Source: Brachypterus glaber (Eukaryota; Arthropoda; Insecta; Coleoptera; Kateretidae). From it: a stretch of DNA of 64,000 nucleotides. Every line of letters begins with the position of its first letter. Positions within the stretch are counted from its first letter, which is position 1. Under the pieces are notes generated by a model. It saw nothing but the letters and a program-made list of their open reading frames with translations. It made no database searches and had not been told where the DNA came from. The translations under genes were made by a program, and so were the position numbers. The stretch lies in NCBI GenBank assembly GCA_958510825.1, contig OY294047.1, positions 558,001 to 622,000 on the forward strand, in the 5' to 3' direction. This document shows, piece after piece, positions 1 to 11,171 of this stretch.

Positions 1-65
1 CTAAATCGAAAGAATTTCGGTTTTCTCAGAGTATTTTATTCATTATATCGTTATTGTATTTGTAG

Positions 66-2816
66 GAATAGGAGGTGGATTGGGAGGTGTAGGAGGAGGC
101 ATTGGAGGAGGAATTGGAGGAGGAATTGGAGGTGGAGGAGGACTAGGAGTTGGCGGAGGACTGGGAGTTGGAGGAATAGGCTTGGGAGGCCAAGGAATAG
201 GCATAGGCAGCGTTGGATCTCATTACATCGAACCCCATGGTTATGGAGGTCAGGTGGTTGATAAAAACATATACAGCGGAGAAAAGAAAAATGTAAATGA
301 TAAGGTAGGTACATTCATAAACTAGTAAGTAATTTTATTTTACCTAAAAACAATAAATATAATACATTTTAAAGAAAAAAAGGAAAATATTTATTTCTTC
401 TTTCTCATAAAAGAGAACATAAGCCTGGAAGAAGAAATAGAAAAAACATTGGAATTATTGAACTCGTGTCAGGTGTGATTGTAAGGATGCTTACAATTTA
501 AAAAATGAGAAAATAGTATATTACGCACCGAGTACGCGAACCTACTTTTCAGTGCACGAGAGTGCTCACTTTTTTTACAGGGCGGAGCCGAGTAAAAAAA
601 GCACTTGAAGTGCTGAAATAGGTTTGCGTCGAGGTGCGTATATTATTTTGCGACGACCTAACATCTAAACATCAAAAAAACGCAAAAATTGTCTTAAAAT
701 TATTTTGATTAATTTGACGTTTTATGTTTGACGTTCACTTGTTTTCTGACAGGAGATATGTAAAGTCAGCTGACTCACTTTCCGACCGCTGTCATGGCAA
801 CGGGTGGAAAATAAGCACTAACTACTAAAATACCATAAATATGTTTTGAAGTTTTTCCATACATATTCACAAATGTCGGCAGAATAGTAAAATTTCCATA
901 CGTTAATAGAAAACTCGACTGCATTTACTACATGCAAATGCTATAAAAGTAATGATTTTTTTCGATACCAATGGCAACTTTTTCTAATTTCTAGGTATAC
1001 GAAAAAGAAGAGGGCAAAAAAGGCGAGGAAGTCAACAACGGACAACAAGGATACCACCAAGGACAAGTGGCAGTGAAAGAAGGAAAAGGAGATGCTGGGT
1101 ACTTCACCAACGTAGGAGGCGTTAACAAACAAGTTGAAGATGGAAAATCTTACCATGGACAAGAACATTTTAACCAAGAAGGTAATTAATACAATTTGGC
1201 TCAGATTTACAAAACCAATAGTGAAAAAATACGAAGTGTCTCACACTTTAAATTTGATGCCATGTAATCCAGACATTTAAATTTAAAAAATCAGTCATGA
1301 CGCGTCATTTGTTGTCTTTTTCTAGCGTCGGATAATTTTTTTAATCAAAATAACACGGCTCACATGTTGTAAAACACAATTTAAAGGAAATTTTTCCTAA
1401 TAACTTAAATAAGTAAAGGTTTAAACTAAGAATTTGACAAATGAAATGACAGATTACACAGGACCACTATATTTTTCTTACGTATTTTTGTGTGTTGAAA
1501 ACGAATTTGACAAAATTCATCCCAATCGGACATAAACGACTTTCATAGGACCTGTGCACCGCGGGTTTGGACTTTTTCAAAGTGCTCTTGCATCTAAACT
1601 ATTGTTTTTTGGGAGTGGTGCACTTATAAACTTTTAATCAGAATTTCAAAAACTATATCATATCCAAAATTCAGGCAAATCTGACTGAAACCACTTTTAA
1701 ATAAGAAGGGAGCGAGGTTCTTCGGGGTCACCAAGCCTTTTCATTGTCAAATTCGTTTTAAGCGCCCAAAAATACGTAATAGTAGGTAATCCAACTTTTT
1801 TTGTGGGTCGGTGTTTTCGTCACATTTTATTTAATTGATTTTTAGTTAGGTTAGTGTTTATTATAAAGTAAACCAACCAATAAATTTAATTTGACAGCTT
1901 AAAAATACATATTTTCTATTTTGCGACTCTTATAAGCTTATAATCACACGCATTTTGCGTGTTCTTATAGGCCCATAAAAGGTCTCTACTTCTTTTTCTG
2001 TTGGGTTGGCAACATACAAAAGCCTATCTCTTGACGTTTTGCGTGCAAATGTCAATATCGATTTTAAGTTTAATTTTTTACAAAATTTTGTTTTTTGGTT
2101 TTTTTTTACCGTGAATTAGAATTTTAAACATAGTGTAAACTGTAATGCCAACCCAAAACAAAAATCTCTAAACCAGTAATCAATTTAAATGTAAGTTTTT
2201 TAAATTTTAGAGCAAAATAGAAAAAATTGTATAAAGTACTCGTTTCATAACACGTTTTTAGAGCACTAGTACTTTAGAAAACTCGCCGCAAGGGGCTCGT
2301 TTTCTAAACTTGTACTCGTGCGCTAAAAACGTATTGTATGAAACTAGTACTTTAAAATACTATTATTTTTCATATTAAGGTAAAACTGGAGGAGAAAAGA
2401 AAATCCAGACTGGTCACAAAAAGGGCCACAAAATCAAAGGTTTCAAAACCTCCCACCACAAAGACGAATCCGGAAAAACCGAAGAATTCTTCGATGAAGC
2501 CAACGATGAAGGAGAAAACTACAACTTTAACGGGCAATCTGGCAACTTCGGAGAATCTGGAGCATCTACCGTCAAAGGAGGCCATGAAGATGGTTCATTT
2601 AACAAAGGCGAATCGAAAAAAGAAGGCCACTACAATAACCAACATGTGATAGACAAAGAAAACAGTGACAACGGCAAATATGGCCAAAACCAATATGCCG
2701 GAAATGGTGTAGTTTATGGAAAGAACAACGGATTCGACCAAGAAAGTCTTTTAGGTCACCAGGAGAACAGCAGGTTTTTCAAACACCATCCGCAGCATGT
2801 GCCTTTCTATGGTTGA
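66..2816 (+). CDS. Gly-rich secreted cuticle-like protein A (5' partial)
   Basis: Three exons are visible: 66..304, 995..1181 and 2380..2816 (stop TGA 2814-2816). Splice signals are GTAGGT and GTAATT donors and AG acceptors; phases join cleanly (0, then 1). Exon 66..304 starts in phase 1 after a TTTGTAG acceptor, so a start/signal-peptide exon must lie upstream of the window. Exon 1 encodes a glycine-rich stretch of GGGIGG and GLGVGG repeats. Exon 2 carries GQVAVKEGKGDAGY. Exon 3 carries KKGHKIKGFKTSHHKDESG, a GQSGNFGESGA block and a C-terminal DQESLLGHQE. Exons 2 and 3 are clearly similar to the next gene downstream, so the pair is a tandem duplication. The composition and the paralogue's signal peptide suggest an extracellular structural protein, perhaps cuticular. 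I cannot name the family with confidence, and no chitin-binding RR motif is visible. Confidence 0.8.
512..740 (+). mobile_element. Palindromic repeat family B, copy 1
   Basis: Within intron 1 of secreted protein A. It begins AATAGTATATTACGCACCGA and holds a long imperfect hairpin: the CGCACCGAGTACGCGAACC arm pairs with GGTTTGCGTCGAGGTGCG, around a GGGCGGAGCCGAG core. A shorter copy without the central hairpin lies inverted at 28190..28385. No coding capacity. Confidence 0.55.
1478..1779. mobile_element. MITE-like inverted-repeat element (TTACGTATTTTTG ends)
   Basis: In intron 2 of secreted protein A. Terminal inverted repeats pair TTACGTATTTTTGTGTG at the left with AAAAATACGTAA at the right, and both arms continue into an AAAACGAATTTGACAA motif. 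A second copy spans about 5724..6225 and a single arm is seen near 3535..3565. Non-coding. Confidence 0.6.
1917..2364 (-). mobile_element. Palindrome-ended repeat family A, copy 1
   Basis: About 450 bp in intron 2 of secreted protein A, ending 15 bp before the exon 3 acceptor. One end is TTTTGCGACTCTTATAAGC. The other carries a long palindrome in which AGAAAACTCGCCGC folds against GGCTCGTTTTCT, followed by TAGTACTTTAAAATACTATT. The same order of blocks recurs inverted at 52389..52900. There are no terminal inverted repeats, which argues against an ordinary MITE; a Helitron/Helentron-like origin is possible but unproven. Confidence 0.5.
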
Positions 2817-2927
2817 TTTCATTTAATTTATTTTTGCACCTTATATGATGATCCTCACTGATAATGTATAAAAAATGTAGATAACATTTATCTTTGATCA
2901 TTTAATAATGTATTTATTGTGATTATT

Positions 2928-2933
2928 AATAAA
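2928..2933 (+). terminator. Polyadenylation signal of secreted protein A
   Basis: AATAAA lies 112 bp after the stop codon of the upstream secreted-protein gene, in an AT-rich 3' flank. It is the first canonical hexamer after the stop. Confidence 0.6.
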
Positions 2934-3118
2934 AAACAAAACAATCCGTTTATTCTTTTTTATTATAGAAATTCTAAAAAAATACTAAAACCCTTATAAA
3001 TAAAAAAATTCTAAATAAAACCTATAAATATACTGTTTAATTTAGTACCCTAAAAGTAAACATCTGAGCATAAACCACGATTTTTTTTTTAAATTTTTAA
3101 AGTATTTTTTATGGTTTT

Positions 3119-3270
3119 GGGAACGTCCATGTATTACGTAACACAAATTTTGATAATTTTGGACCCCCACCCCCCCACCTGGAACGCTATTTTCCTATAC
3201 CATTAACATGGGAGTAACACTCCAAAATGAACCCGCCCCTAGGAGCGTTACGTAATACTTGAACGTTCCC
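3119..3270. mobile_element. Short PIF/Harbinger-like MITE
   Basis: 152 bp with inverted ends GGGAACGTCCATGTATTACG and its complement, flanked by a TTT direct repeat (3116-3118, 3271-3273). The inner part is C-rich on one side. It resembles the GGGGCTGTCC elements at 22550, 34291 and 55986, which also contain the ATTACGTAAC motif. Confidence 0.6.
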
Positions 3271-4094
3271 TTTGTAGTAAGACCAGATTTGCAACCACTT
3301 CCCTTGAAAGGGTTAAAGGGGGAAATATGGGAAAGACGAAGGGCTCAGGCTCACAATAAACAAAGTTACAACTTTTATCTAGGACAAGTCCTAAAAAAAA
3401 CACCTATACATTGGATTTATAAAAAGACTTTGATACGGTAAAACTGTCTGAGAAGAAGAAGAAAATATATCACGAATTAAATATAATATAAATATAACAC
3501 AAAAAATAAAAAAATAATCAGACTACATTTTTCTACGTATTTTTGCCCTGAAAACGAATTTGGTTTTTTCCAAACCCCCGCCATTTTGTTATTTTTTGGC
3601 CAAAAAAAATCTTTTAGTTCGGGCTTTAGCGATTTTTTACTGAATAATATCCCGTTTTTATTTTCAGTCGATCCAAACGGCCGGAATCATGGCAACCGCC
3701 GTTTTATGTACAATGGCCAAAAAATGGCACTTTATTTTTTTTTGTATTTTTTGAATATTAATAAACATACCTACAAAATTTCACAATGATTTCTTGTTTC
3801 TTTTTATATAAAAAATGTTAAAAAAATATTATTTTTAGAATTTGAAGGTAGAAAGACCCCGTAACAGATATTTTCAATTAATTTTATTACTTTTGGGATT
3901 CTTAAATATTCTCAAATTAAAAATAAAATATTGAAACGAAAAAAAAACAGTTACTCATTTCAAGAGTTTGCTTTGATAATAAATTCTACATTTAAAGATG
4001 TAATGTAATCGAAAGAAGAATTCATATCAAGTCCCGACTGGAATCCTTAACGCAAAACGAATTATCCCTATTTTATCCGAGATTCGGGCACCAC

Positions 4095-4374
4095 CTACGA
4101 ACTAATAACTTCTTTCTAGAATACGCATACCGTTAAAATAAAGTATTGCCAACATCTCGGTTTCTTCTTCTTCTTCCCTTAACATCTCGGTTTGTTTGTC
4201 AAAAATAGTAGGTATATTCAGGCTGAACAAAAACAATTACCAGTAACTGGTATTTTTGTCTCTGTTAGAAGAAAGCTGTGCGAGTAAGACAGACAAATCT
4301 TTATGTTGCCGACGTTTTTGTCAGTTTTAACGAATGAAATGCCTATTCTAGAGAGAAGAATTATTAGTTCGTTG
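4095..4374. mobile_element. hAT-type MITE, copy 1
   Basis: 280 bp. The left end is a diverged CTACGAACTAATAACTTCTT and the right end AGAATTATTAGTTCGTTG. It is flanked by the near-identical 8-bp repeats GGCACCAC (4087-4094) and GGCAGCAC (4375-4382). It is the most diverged of five copies and carries an extra TTCTTCTTCTT stretch internally. Confidence 0.75.
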
Positions 4375-4896
4375 GGCAGCACGGACATTATGGCCGTGAC
4401 TGGGCTATAAGACGATACATGTACTGTGCAGTGCATACAAACATTGAAAAAGTTTAAATCTATGATTCACAAACTGTGAAGGTATACTTAACGAATGGAT
4501 GATCTAAATGAAGACATAATTTCTACAAAACAAAGAAGAGTTAATGAGTATGAGAATTTCTTGTTTAATTTAAATCTTCAGGTGTACCAATAAACAATTT
4601 ACTAATAAACATTTTAATTTAGAATGGTCAAATTCACCTCGACATGCCTTTTAGTTTTTCATGTTTACAATAACTCACGAAATTAAAAAATATTTCAGAA
4701 AAAACTAATTATTCAATTGAAAATTTAGATGGTTGAAGGTTGCACAATTAAAGCGTTAAAATATATAAAATGGATAAGGTTAAATGGTTTTTTACTCAAA
4801 AAAGCGTTTAAACTACATTATAGTCCAAACCTATTCATCTATGACTGATATATTATTAAATATAATCTCCGCTTATATCGGAGAAAATTAACATAC

Positions 4897-5604
4897 AGAG
4901 CGGTCCAAAAGTCACCCCCCCCCCTCTTAACTTTTGAACTAGTTGAGATATCGACTTCAAATTTGAAAATTTTAAATTAGACAACTTAAACTATCTTTTA
5001 GCATATATTTAATACTTTTAGCTCTTAAAATGTGGGCAGGGGGCATGGGGGTACATTTTTTTAAATGGACCCCCGTTCGTGTAATACATCATTTTAAAGC
5101 TTATAAAATTCTCCATTTAACTCCATATTTTTAAATTAAAAAAAAATTGTTTGGGTTTAAAATGGGGTTGAAAATGGGTATTGATGTCAAAATTCCTCTA
5201 AAAAAAAACAAATAATTTTTTAACAATGCCTAATTTCATCATAAAAAAATGTTAATTATACTTTTAAACTAATTTTAGTTGACATAAATAAAAATTTATA
5301 AAAAAAAACTTAAAAAATCGAATGATCAATTGAAAAATCAAAACCTTAAAAAACATTTTTAAAAAATTTAAAAATGTTAGTTTAAATAGAGAATTTTATA
5401 AGCTTTAAAATGATGTATCACACGACCCCCCTTTCCATTTAAAAAAATGTCCCCCCATGCCCCCCTGTCCACATTTTAAGAGCTGAAAATATCAAATATA
5501 TGCTAAAAAATAGTTTAAGTTGTCTTATTTAAGAGTTCTAAATTTGAAGTCGATATCTCAACTCGTTCAAAAGTAAAAGGGGGGGTGACTTTTGGAGGGC
5601 ACGG
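4897..5604. repeat. Long snapback inverted repeat, about 700 bp
   Basis: The left arm starts GCGGTCCAAAAGTCACC and the right arm ends GGTGACTTTTGGAGGGC. The arms are roughly 200-290 bp, with C-rich/G-rich tracts and the matching motifs GAGATATCGACTTCAAATTT and AAATTTGAAGTCGATATCTC. Single arms or degraded copies occur near 25200..25390, 36216..36560, 50280..50345 and 58466..58990. No open frame; transcription would give a long hairpin RNA. Confidence 0.7.
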
Positions 5605-5723
5605 TATGTATCTTGTAAGGGGTTGTTTATAAATGATGGTCTAGAATTGAAGACTCAAAGCGTTATCGTTACTTTTTCGGACAGACTATTAAAAGAAAAT
5701 TATTCTTAAGCAAACTATAAGTT

Positions 5724-6225
5724 TCTTCAGTATTTTTGTGCGCTGAAAACGAATCTGGCAAAGAAAAAGCTCGTCGACACCCAACTTTTTATCAGAAAAC
5801 TTAAAAAAGCAAATATTTCCCAACTAATAATTGAAAAAATTCCCAAGGTCCAAAAGAAAAAAAAAATTACCCCCCAAAAATTTTGATGTCTAAAAGAAAA
5901 GGTCATCACCTCCCAAAAAAAGCTTTACCCCTGACGAAAGATTTTGATGACTAAAAAAAAAGGTCCTCACCTCTCTAAATTAAATTTCCAACTAGGTATG
6001 TCCCAAAAAAAAGCCTTACTTCTCTAATTCTAAAAACTAATTTCCCAACTGTACCCCTGAATTTTCCCAACTTACCGAAAATTATAACTCATTTTACCAA
6101 CTGAACAGTGGATATTCCCAACTTGAGAGTAATTGGGGGGTGCCCCGCCCCTACACCCCTTGGAAGCACCCCTGTCTAAGCTTTTTTTATTGTCAAATTC
6201 GTTTTTAGAGACCAAAAATACGTAA
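5724..6225. mobile_element. TTACGTATTTTTG inverted-repeat element, copy 2
   Basis: Left end CAGTATTTTTGTGCGCTGAA and right end CCAAAAATACGTAAG, with the inner AAACGAATCTGGCAA and TTGTCAAATTCGTTTTT motifs in inverted order as in the 1478 copy. The interior is AT-rich and non-coding. Confidence 0.55.
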
Positions 6226-6666
6226 GAAAAATATAGTCTGTTAAAGAGTAATTGACCTTTTTTTACCGGCGTTTTTCTTTTGAAAATAAAACATTTTAAA
6301 TATAAAAAACATTTTTTGTGCTCTAAAACAAAATCTAATTGACATTATAGACTTAAACAAAGCGCTTTAGAGTTCTTAGAATCATAGGAATATTTAATAA
6401 AAAGAAAATATAAAAACTAAATCTGCAAAACAGAAAAACATAATGCATTAATCCAAAATGAAGCAAATAAATTGCTTCTCATAAAAGATAATAATAAAAT
6501 TTTAAGAAACAACTTTGTAAACAATTTTTTATAAAAATTCATTCTCATTTTCAAATAATAGCAGAAAAAAAATCAAATTATTTTACAATTTAATGCAAAT
6601 CAGCAAAAAACCTATACGAAGGTATACAAAGAACCGTGACGCAACAATATCTTCATGATAACTTAA

Positions 6667-6674
6667 TATAAATA
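6667..6674 (+). promoter_or_regulatory. TATA box of secreted protein B
   Basis: TATAAATA lies 47 bp upstream of the ATG at 6721. That leaves room for a start site about 25-30 bp downstream and a very short 5' leader. No other TATA-like motif sits as well placed. Confidence 0.6.
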
Positions 6675-6720
6675 CGTACTCTAAAATCACACCATCATTT
6701 AAATACTACCATCGATCAAG

Positions 6721-9304
6721 ATGAGTTATTTATGCATAACAAGTTTAATAGTAACAGTTTTCTGTTTTACAGAAAGTGTACGTGTTAATTCCGGATATTT
6801 CCCAAACGGCCTAGGGGGTAGTGATTATGCAGGATATCAACAACCCATCACAGCAAATATTGGTCCATTTTCACAGAACCAGTACCAATACTACCCTGGT
6901 GCTTCTCAATATTATTCACCAGGTGCTTCTCAGTATTATTCACCAGGTGGTTCTCAGTATAACACCTATTCACCAAGTGGTTCTCAGTATAACACTTATT
7001 CACCAGGTATCTCCCAGTACAATACATATTCACCAGGTACCCCTCAGCTGTATTCACCAGGTATTGCTCCGTTATATTCACCAATCCACCACCAACCTCA
7101 AGTGTACCAAAACCAAGAACTAAACAACGTTTATAAAGACGCTAAGAAGCAAAACGTTGGTAACTATGATAATGTTTACCAAGTAAATCAGGATCAGAAA
7201 CATTTTGGAGAAGAAAATAATCATAACGGGCAAGTGGCGGTAAAAGAAGGGACGGGAAATTCTGGGTATTATAATAATGTAAACAATGGAAAGAAACAGT
7301 ATGAGGATGGTAAGGAGTATTATAATGGACAACAGTTTAAACAAGGAGGTTAGTAACTCAAACGAGGCGCAAACCGAACTCATCTTTTGCATCAATGTTT
7401 TTTAGGAGAAATGCATTCCTCACATTTGAATGTTAACTTATTTATTCTAACTTAATTCCTCTGAAAAATCTTCTATTTTCTAAAACAAGGAGAAGTGGAG
7501 CTTCATGTAACTATTTTGTTTTTCCAAATTATTAGGCTTTTATCATTAAAATAATAAATAAATTAGTTAATTTTTGAGGTATCTGCGGCGCTAAATATTA
7601 TGTGTTGAGAATTTAAAAAAATCATGATACCACTGAATCTGTTAAATATTAGTCCCCCCCCCACAGGAAAAAAGACTGGCCCTATTTTGACAATTTAGCA
7701 AAAACTTTTTATTGATAATGTTGCTAAGCCGAAAAGGCTAGCCCCCCCCCCCCCTATAAAAAATCCTGCGGGCGCCCCTGGCCTAATACTTTTTTTAATA
7801 ATTAATTCACTAGTTATTGAAATGTTTTACCCAAAAAAGCCAATTGATTACCCAACTGATATCAGTAAAAAAGTCCCACCTATTTTTTTAACAACTTCAC
7901 ATCAACATGTCAAATAATTAAAAGTACCCTGGTAGAAAAGTACAAAAATCTAAATTAACATAACATTAGATTAGTGACATTTTTATGTTTAGTCTTAAAC
8001 GCTATACAAAAACGTTATAAAATATATAAATCTAACCTTAAAAACTAACGTTTGATAAAAACGTTATAAATGATATAAATCTAACTTTAAAAACTAACGT
8101 TTGACAAAAACGTTAGAAAATACATAAAGCTATCGTTAGTTTCCCAACTAAATTATAACCTTTTTCCTAACTTTAAATATTTTTTAAATTTCCTTTATTA
8201 ATACGTAAGCTATAGTAGAAAATACTCATTTCAGACAGCTAGGTTTGATAATTATTTATTATTTCTATAAGTTTAAAAAAAATATCCCCAAAAGTCAAAA
8301 TTATAGTAAGTCTGGCAACACTGTATTAGAATTGAAAAAATATTTTAAGATTCTGAATGTATAAATAAATATCAACTAACTAAATATAAAGTTTTTCTGA
8401 GAGGCAAACGTATTTATTGAAGTATAACAGCATATTACACGAAAAATATTTAGGGCCACCCAAAAAAATGGCTATTTTATAAATAAATGTAACGAAATTA
8501 TGTTTAAAAATATTATGATTGCTAAAATATATTAAGATTTATTTATATGAATAAATTTGTCTCCAGCTGCCATTTTATGATGCAGGCCACGCCCTCTCCG
8601 AAAGTTAGAAATTAAACGTATTATAACGTATTTCTAACTTAAAAATCTAACGTTAGATTAACGTTTGTAAGTAAAAGCGGGACATTTGCACATATTTTAT
8701 AACGTACTTTTATACAGTTTTCTAACGTTAGAAAAACGTTATTCTAACGTTAAATTTCTACTAGGGTAATTAATAACCTTGAATTTTCCCCACAATAAGA
8801 GAAACGTTTCTCTCTCGACTCTGACATTTTAAGATAATATTTAATTATTTTACAGGTCTGAACGAAGCTCAACGCAAACTAAACCAAGGCCACAAAAAAG
8901 GAAGCAAAACGAAAGGCTTCAAAACCTCTCACCACAAGGATGAAACAGGCAAAACAGAAGAGTTCTTCGACGAATATAACGATGAAGGCGACAATCTCAA
9001 CTTCGACGGCCAATCCGGCTACTTCGACAAATCCGGAGCAAATTCCGTCAAAGGAGGCCATCTTGATCACGATTTTATCGACAACAGCCACAAAAAACAG
9101 GGAAGTTATAACAACGAGGAGTATCTCAATAAAAACAACGCAAATCATGGCAAATTCCATAAAAATGATTATCTGGGAAGAGGACACCAGCATGGAAGAA
9201 CAGGGGGAGTTGATGAAGAAAGTCTTTTGGACTCTCAGGAGTATACTGGTGTATATAAACATGTTCCACATGCTCCATATAGCGTTCCTTTTGCCAGATA
9301 TTAA
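6721..9304 (+). CDS. Tyr/Gly/Asn-rich secreted cuticle-like protein B
   Basis: Two exons, 6721..7348 and 8856..9304 (stop TAA 9302-9304), joined in phase 1 by a GTTAGT donor and a TTTTACAG acceptor; 358 residues. The start is the ATG after a TATA-driven short leader and gives a signal peptide (hydrophobic core ITSLIVTVFCF). Residues ~50-120 are tandem repeats of the type PGASQYYS, then SPGxSQYNTY, then SPGIAPLYSP. A middle block holds GQVAVKEGTGNSGYYNNV. The C-terminal exon holds GHKKGSKTKGFKTSHHKDE, KTEEFFDEYNDEG and DEESLLDSQE. Exon 2 and the middle block match protein A, but B lacks the intron that separates the equivalent parts of A. Probably an extracellular structural protein such as a cuticle or cement component; function inferred from composition only. 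Confidence 0.85.
7927..8768. mobile_element. Inverted-repeat element with CCCTGGTAGAAA ends
   Basis: Occupies more than half of the intron of secreted protein B. The ends are TACCCTGGTAGAAAAG and ATTTCTACTAGGGTA. Inside, TCTAACGTTAGA-type palindromes and AAAACGTTATAAA units recur many times. Related right-end fragments lie at 14160..14320 and 54660..54797. Non-coding. Confidence 0.6.
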
Positions 9305-9486
9305 GTTTTAGTAGGTTGGACCTTAGGTACCAGTTGTATAAAAGCAAGATAAGTTTAAGATAATATGTATAAAAATGCCGTGAAAATAAGATACTATTCA
9401 ACATTATGATTGATGAACTAGCTACAGGACTGAAAAAAAAACACAAAAATAATAAATGTAACTGTATAAAAGCTGTAGCAATTGTA

Positions 9487-9496
9487 AATAAATAAA
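9487..9496 (+). terminator. Polyadenylation signals of secreted protein B
   Basis: Two overlapping AATAAA hexamers about 183 bp after the stop codon of secreted protein B, just before a SINE insertion. Confidence 0.5.
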
Positions 9497-9515
9497 ATTA
9501 AATGATGTATCATAA

Positions 9516-9785
9516 TGGAAGGATTGGTGTAGTGGACTACCGCGTCGTACTTGACGAGTTTACTACCCAAAATAGCGTGAGTTCGATTCTCACCGGCGCC
9601 GCTTTGCCTTTTTCAGTTAATTAATAATTGAAATTTGGCGAAGGCGTAAGTGAAGCGGACACTCCCTATAAATTGGTTCGAAAGCCAATTAAAGCCGGTG
9701 GTTCCCTCTACTACTAGCCCACACAAGTCCTGGACTTAGGGGATGCTTAATTAAGTAGAATAGTACGAGGTTAAACAAAATGTAA
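9516..9785 (+). mobile_element. tRNA-derived SINE, copy 1 (full length)
   Basis: The 5' head resembles a tRNA gene with an A-box-like TGGTGTAGTGGA and a B-box-like AGTTCGATTCTC, followed by CACCGGCGCCG. The body runs CAGTTAATTAATAATTGAAA, then AAAGCCGGTGGTTCCCTCT, and ends near GTACGAGGTTAAAC before AT-rich DNA. The same body occurs at 19245 and 30100. The head would not fold as a functional tRNA. Confidence 0.8.
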
Positions 9786-10160
9786 TGTAAAAAATATAAC
9801 TGTTTCGCCGTATATGTTTTGTATTATGTTATTCTGCGATATTCAAAATAAATAAGATTAAAAAATCAAATCAGTTTATTTTATTTGTATAATGATATTA
9901 CTATCAAACTAGATAAGCCATATGAAATTGTATTTAACACAATTTATATTATTATAAATAACAAATACGTTTGTCTCTATTTTAGTATTAGACAAAATAA
10001 ATTCATAACCCTTTGGGAAATTGCTGGAGTATTATTTAGACCAAAATGTATACGTTTGAATTTTAAATAAATGTTTATTATTTAGTTGACTGATAATAAT
10101 GCAGCTCTCTACAACTAGAATTATGAAACAAAAGACGTCTACCCTATCTCTATCTCATTT

Positions 10161-10252
10161 GTGCTACACTTTCCAGCTAACCAAATAAATACTGTATTTG
10201 TTTTTCATACAACAAATACAGTATTTATTTGGTTGGCCGGAAAGTGTAGCAC
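10161..10252. repeat. Near-perfect hairpin, 92 bp
   Basis: The left arm begins GTGCTACACTTTCC and the right arm ends GGAAAGTGTAGCAC. About 42 bp pair, with one mismatch and one G-T wobble, around a short TTTTCATA loop. A degenerate second hairpin with the same GTATTTGTT core lies at about 10357..10420. It may be a minimal foldback element; a precursor RNA is possible but unsupported. Confidence 0.65.
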
Positions 10253-10969
10253 TGAGCGGCTAGAACGAACATAGCTAATGTGAATCTGTAGAATAAGAAA
10301 ATTCTACTAAAACTTAGATGGCTCCAGTAATTTCTTTAATAAAAATAATATAGTTACACTTTTCGCCCGGCCAAGAAAATATTGTATTTGTTCAACAAAG
10401 AACAAATACAGGGTGGGAGTGTATGTATGTTTTCTATCCTTTTTGGGTAGAACTTTTGTCCCTGTCTAATCTAACGGGAGAAATCGCCATTACAGGATCA
10501 TGGATAATACAAATTGATTTTCAAAATGTGGTGGTTTCTACTTCAAATGTTCTAGCAAATGCTATATTTACTCTTTTCAAGAGATAGTCAATTTATATTT
10601 TTAACTTTTTTTAACTTTTAATATTATGCAAAAATGTACGTACCATAGGACCACAAAGGATAATAAAAATTAAACAAAAACAATAATTATAACTATTTTA
10701 TTGTATCATTGAATGTATTTTGAGAAACGCCTATTAAAAGACTTGATTTATTACTTAAGTTCTTATAAAAATAAAGCACAAAAATTTTGAATATGTCCAA
10801 GCGTTCTACATTGTTTTTTAAAAATATTGAGTATGCCATTTTTTAACTAGCTAAAGCTACAATTACATAAAATAAATAGTTAAAAGTAATAGCTATTTAT
10901 ACAACTAGAAGGGTGCGAATTACCTTCAGAGTTATACATGCGTTTCTTTCTTCACCTTCATTAAAAGGT

Positions 10970-11171
10970 AGGGTGACCAGATTTGTCCCGAAAAAACCGG
11001 GGACATTGTAGTTTTTACTCAAAAACGTACTAAAAAAATACGTAAAAATGTCCTATTTAGTTAGGGTGAGTAGTAGAATTAAAAAAAAATACGTTAAAAT
11101 GTCCTATTTAGTTAGGGTGAGCGGATGAAAATGTTGATGTCCCCAGAAAACCGGGACGTATGGTCATCCTA
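10970..11171. mobile_element. MITE with GGGTGACCA ends
   Basis: The left end AGGGTGACCAGATTTGTCCC and right end GGGACGTATGGTCATCCTA are inverted. The interior holds a direct duplication of ATGTCCTATTTAGTTAGGG (about 11047 and 11099). Non-coding. Confidence 0.6.

Larger units (their letters stand above)
2950..6640. other. Intergenic region between the tandem secreted-protein genes
   Basis: No credible gene. Short open frames here lack splice support or family features. The stretch holds a short MITE (3119..3270), an hAT MITE (4095..4374), a long snapback repeat (4897..5604) and a TTACGTATTTTTG element (5724..6225); the rest is AT-rich sequence with nothing recognised. Confidence 0.6.

Noticed and set aside
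9516..9600. tRNA gene
   Set aside because: A- and B-box-like motifs are present but the head does not make a tRNA cloverleaf and is attached to the SINE body found elsewhere.
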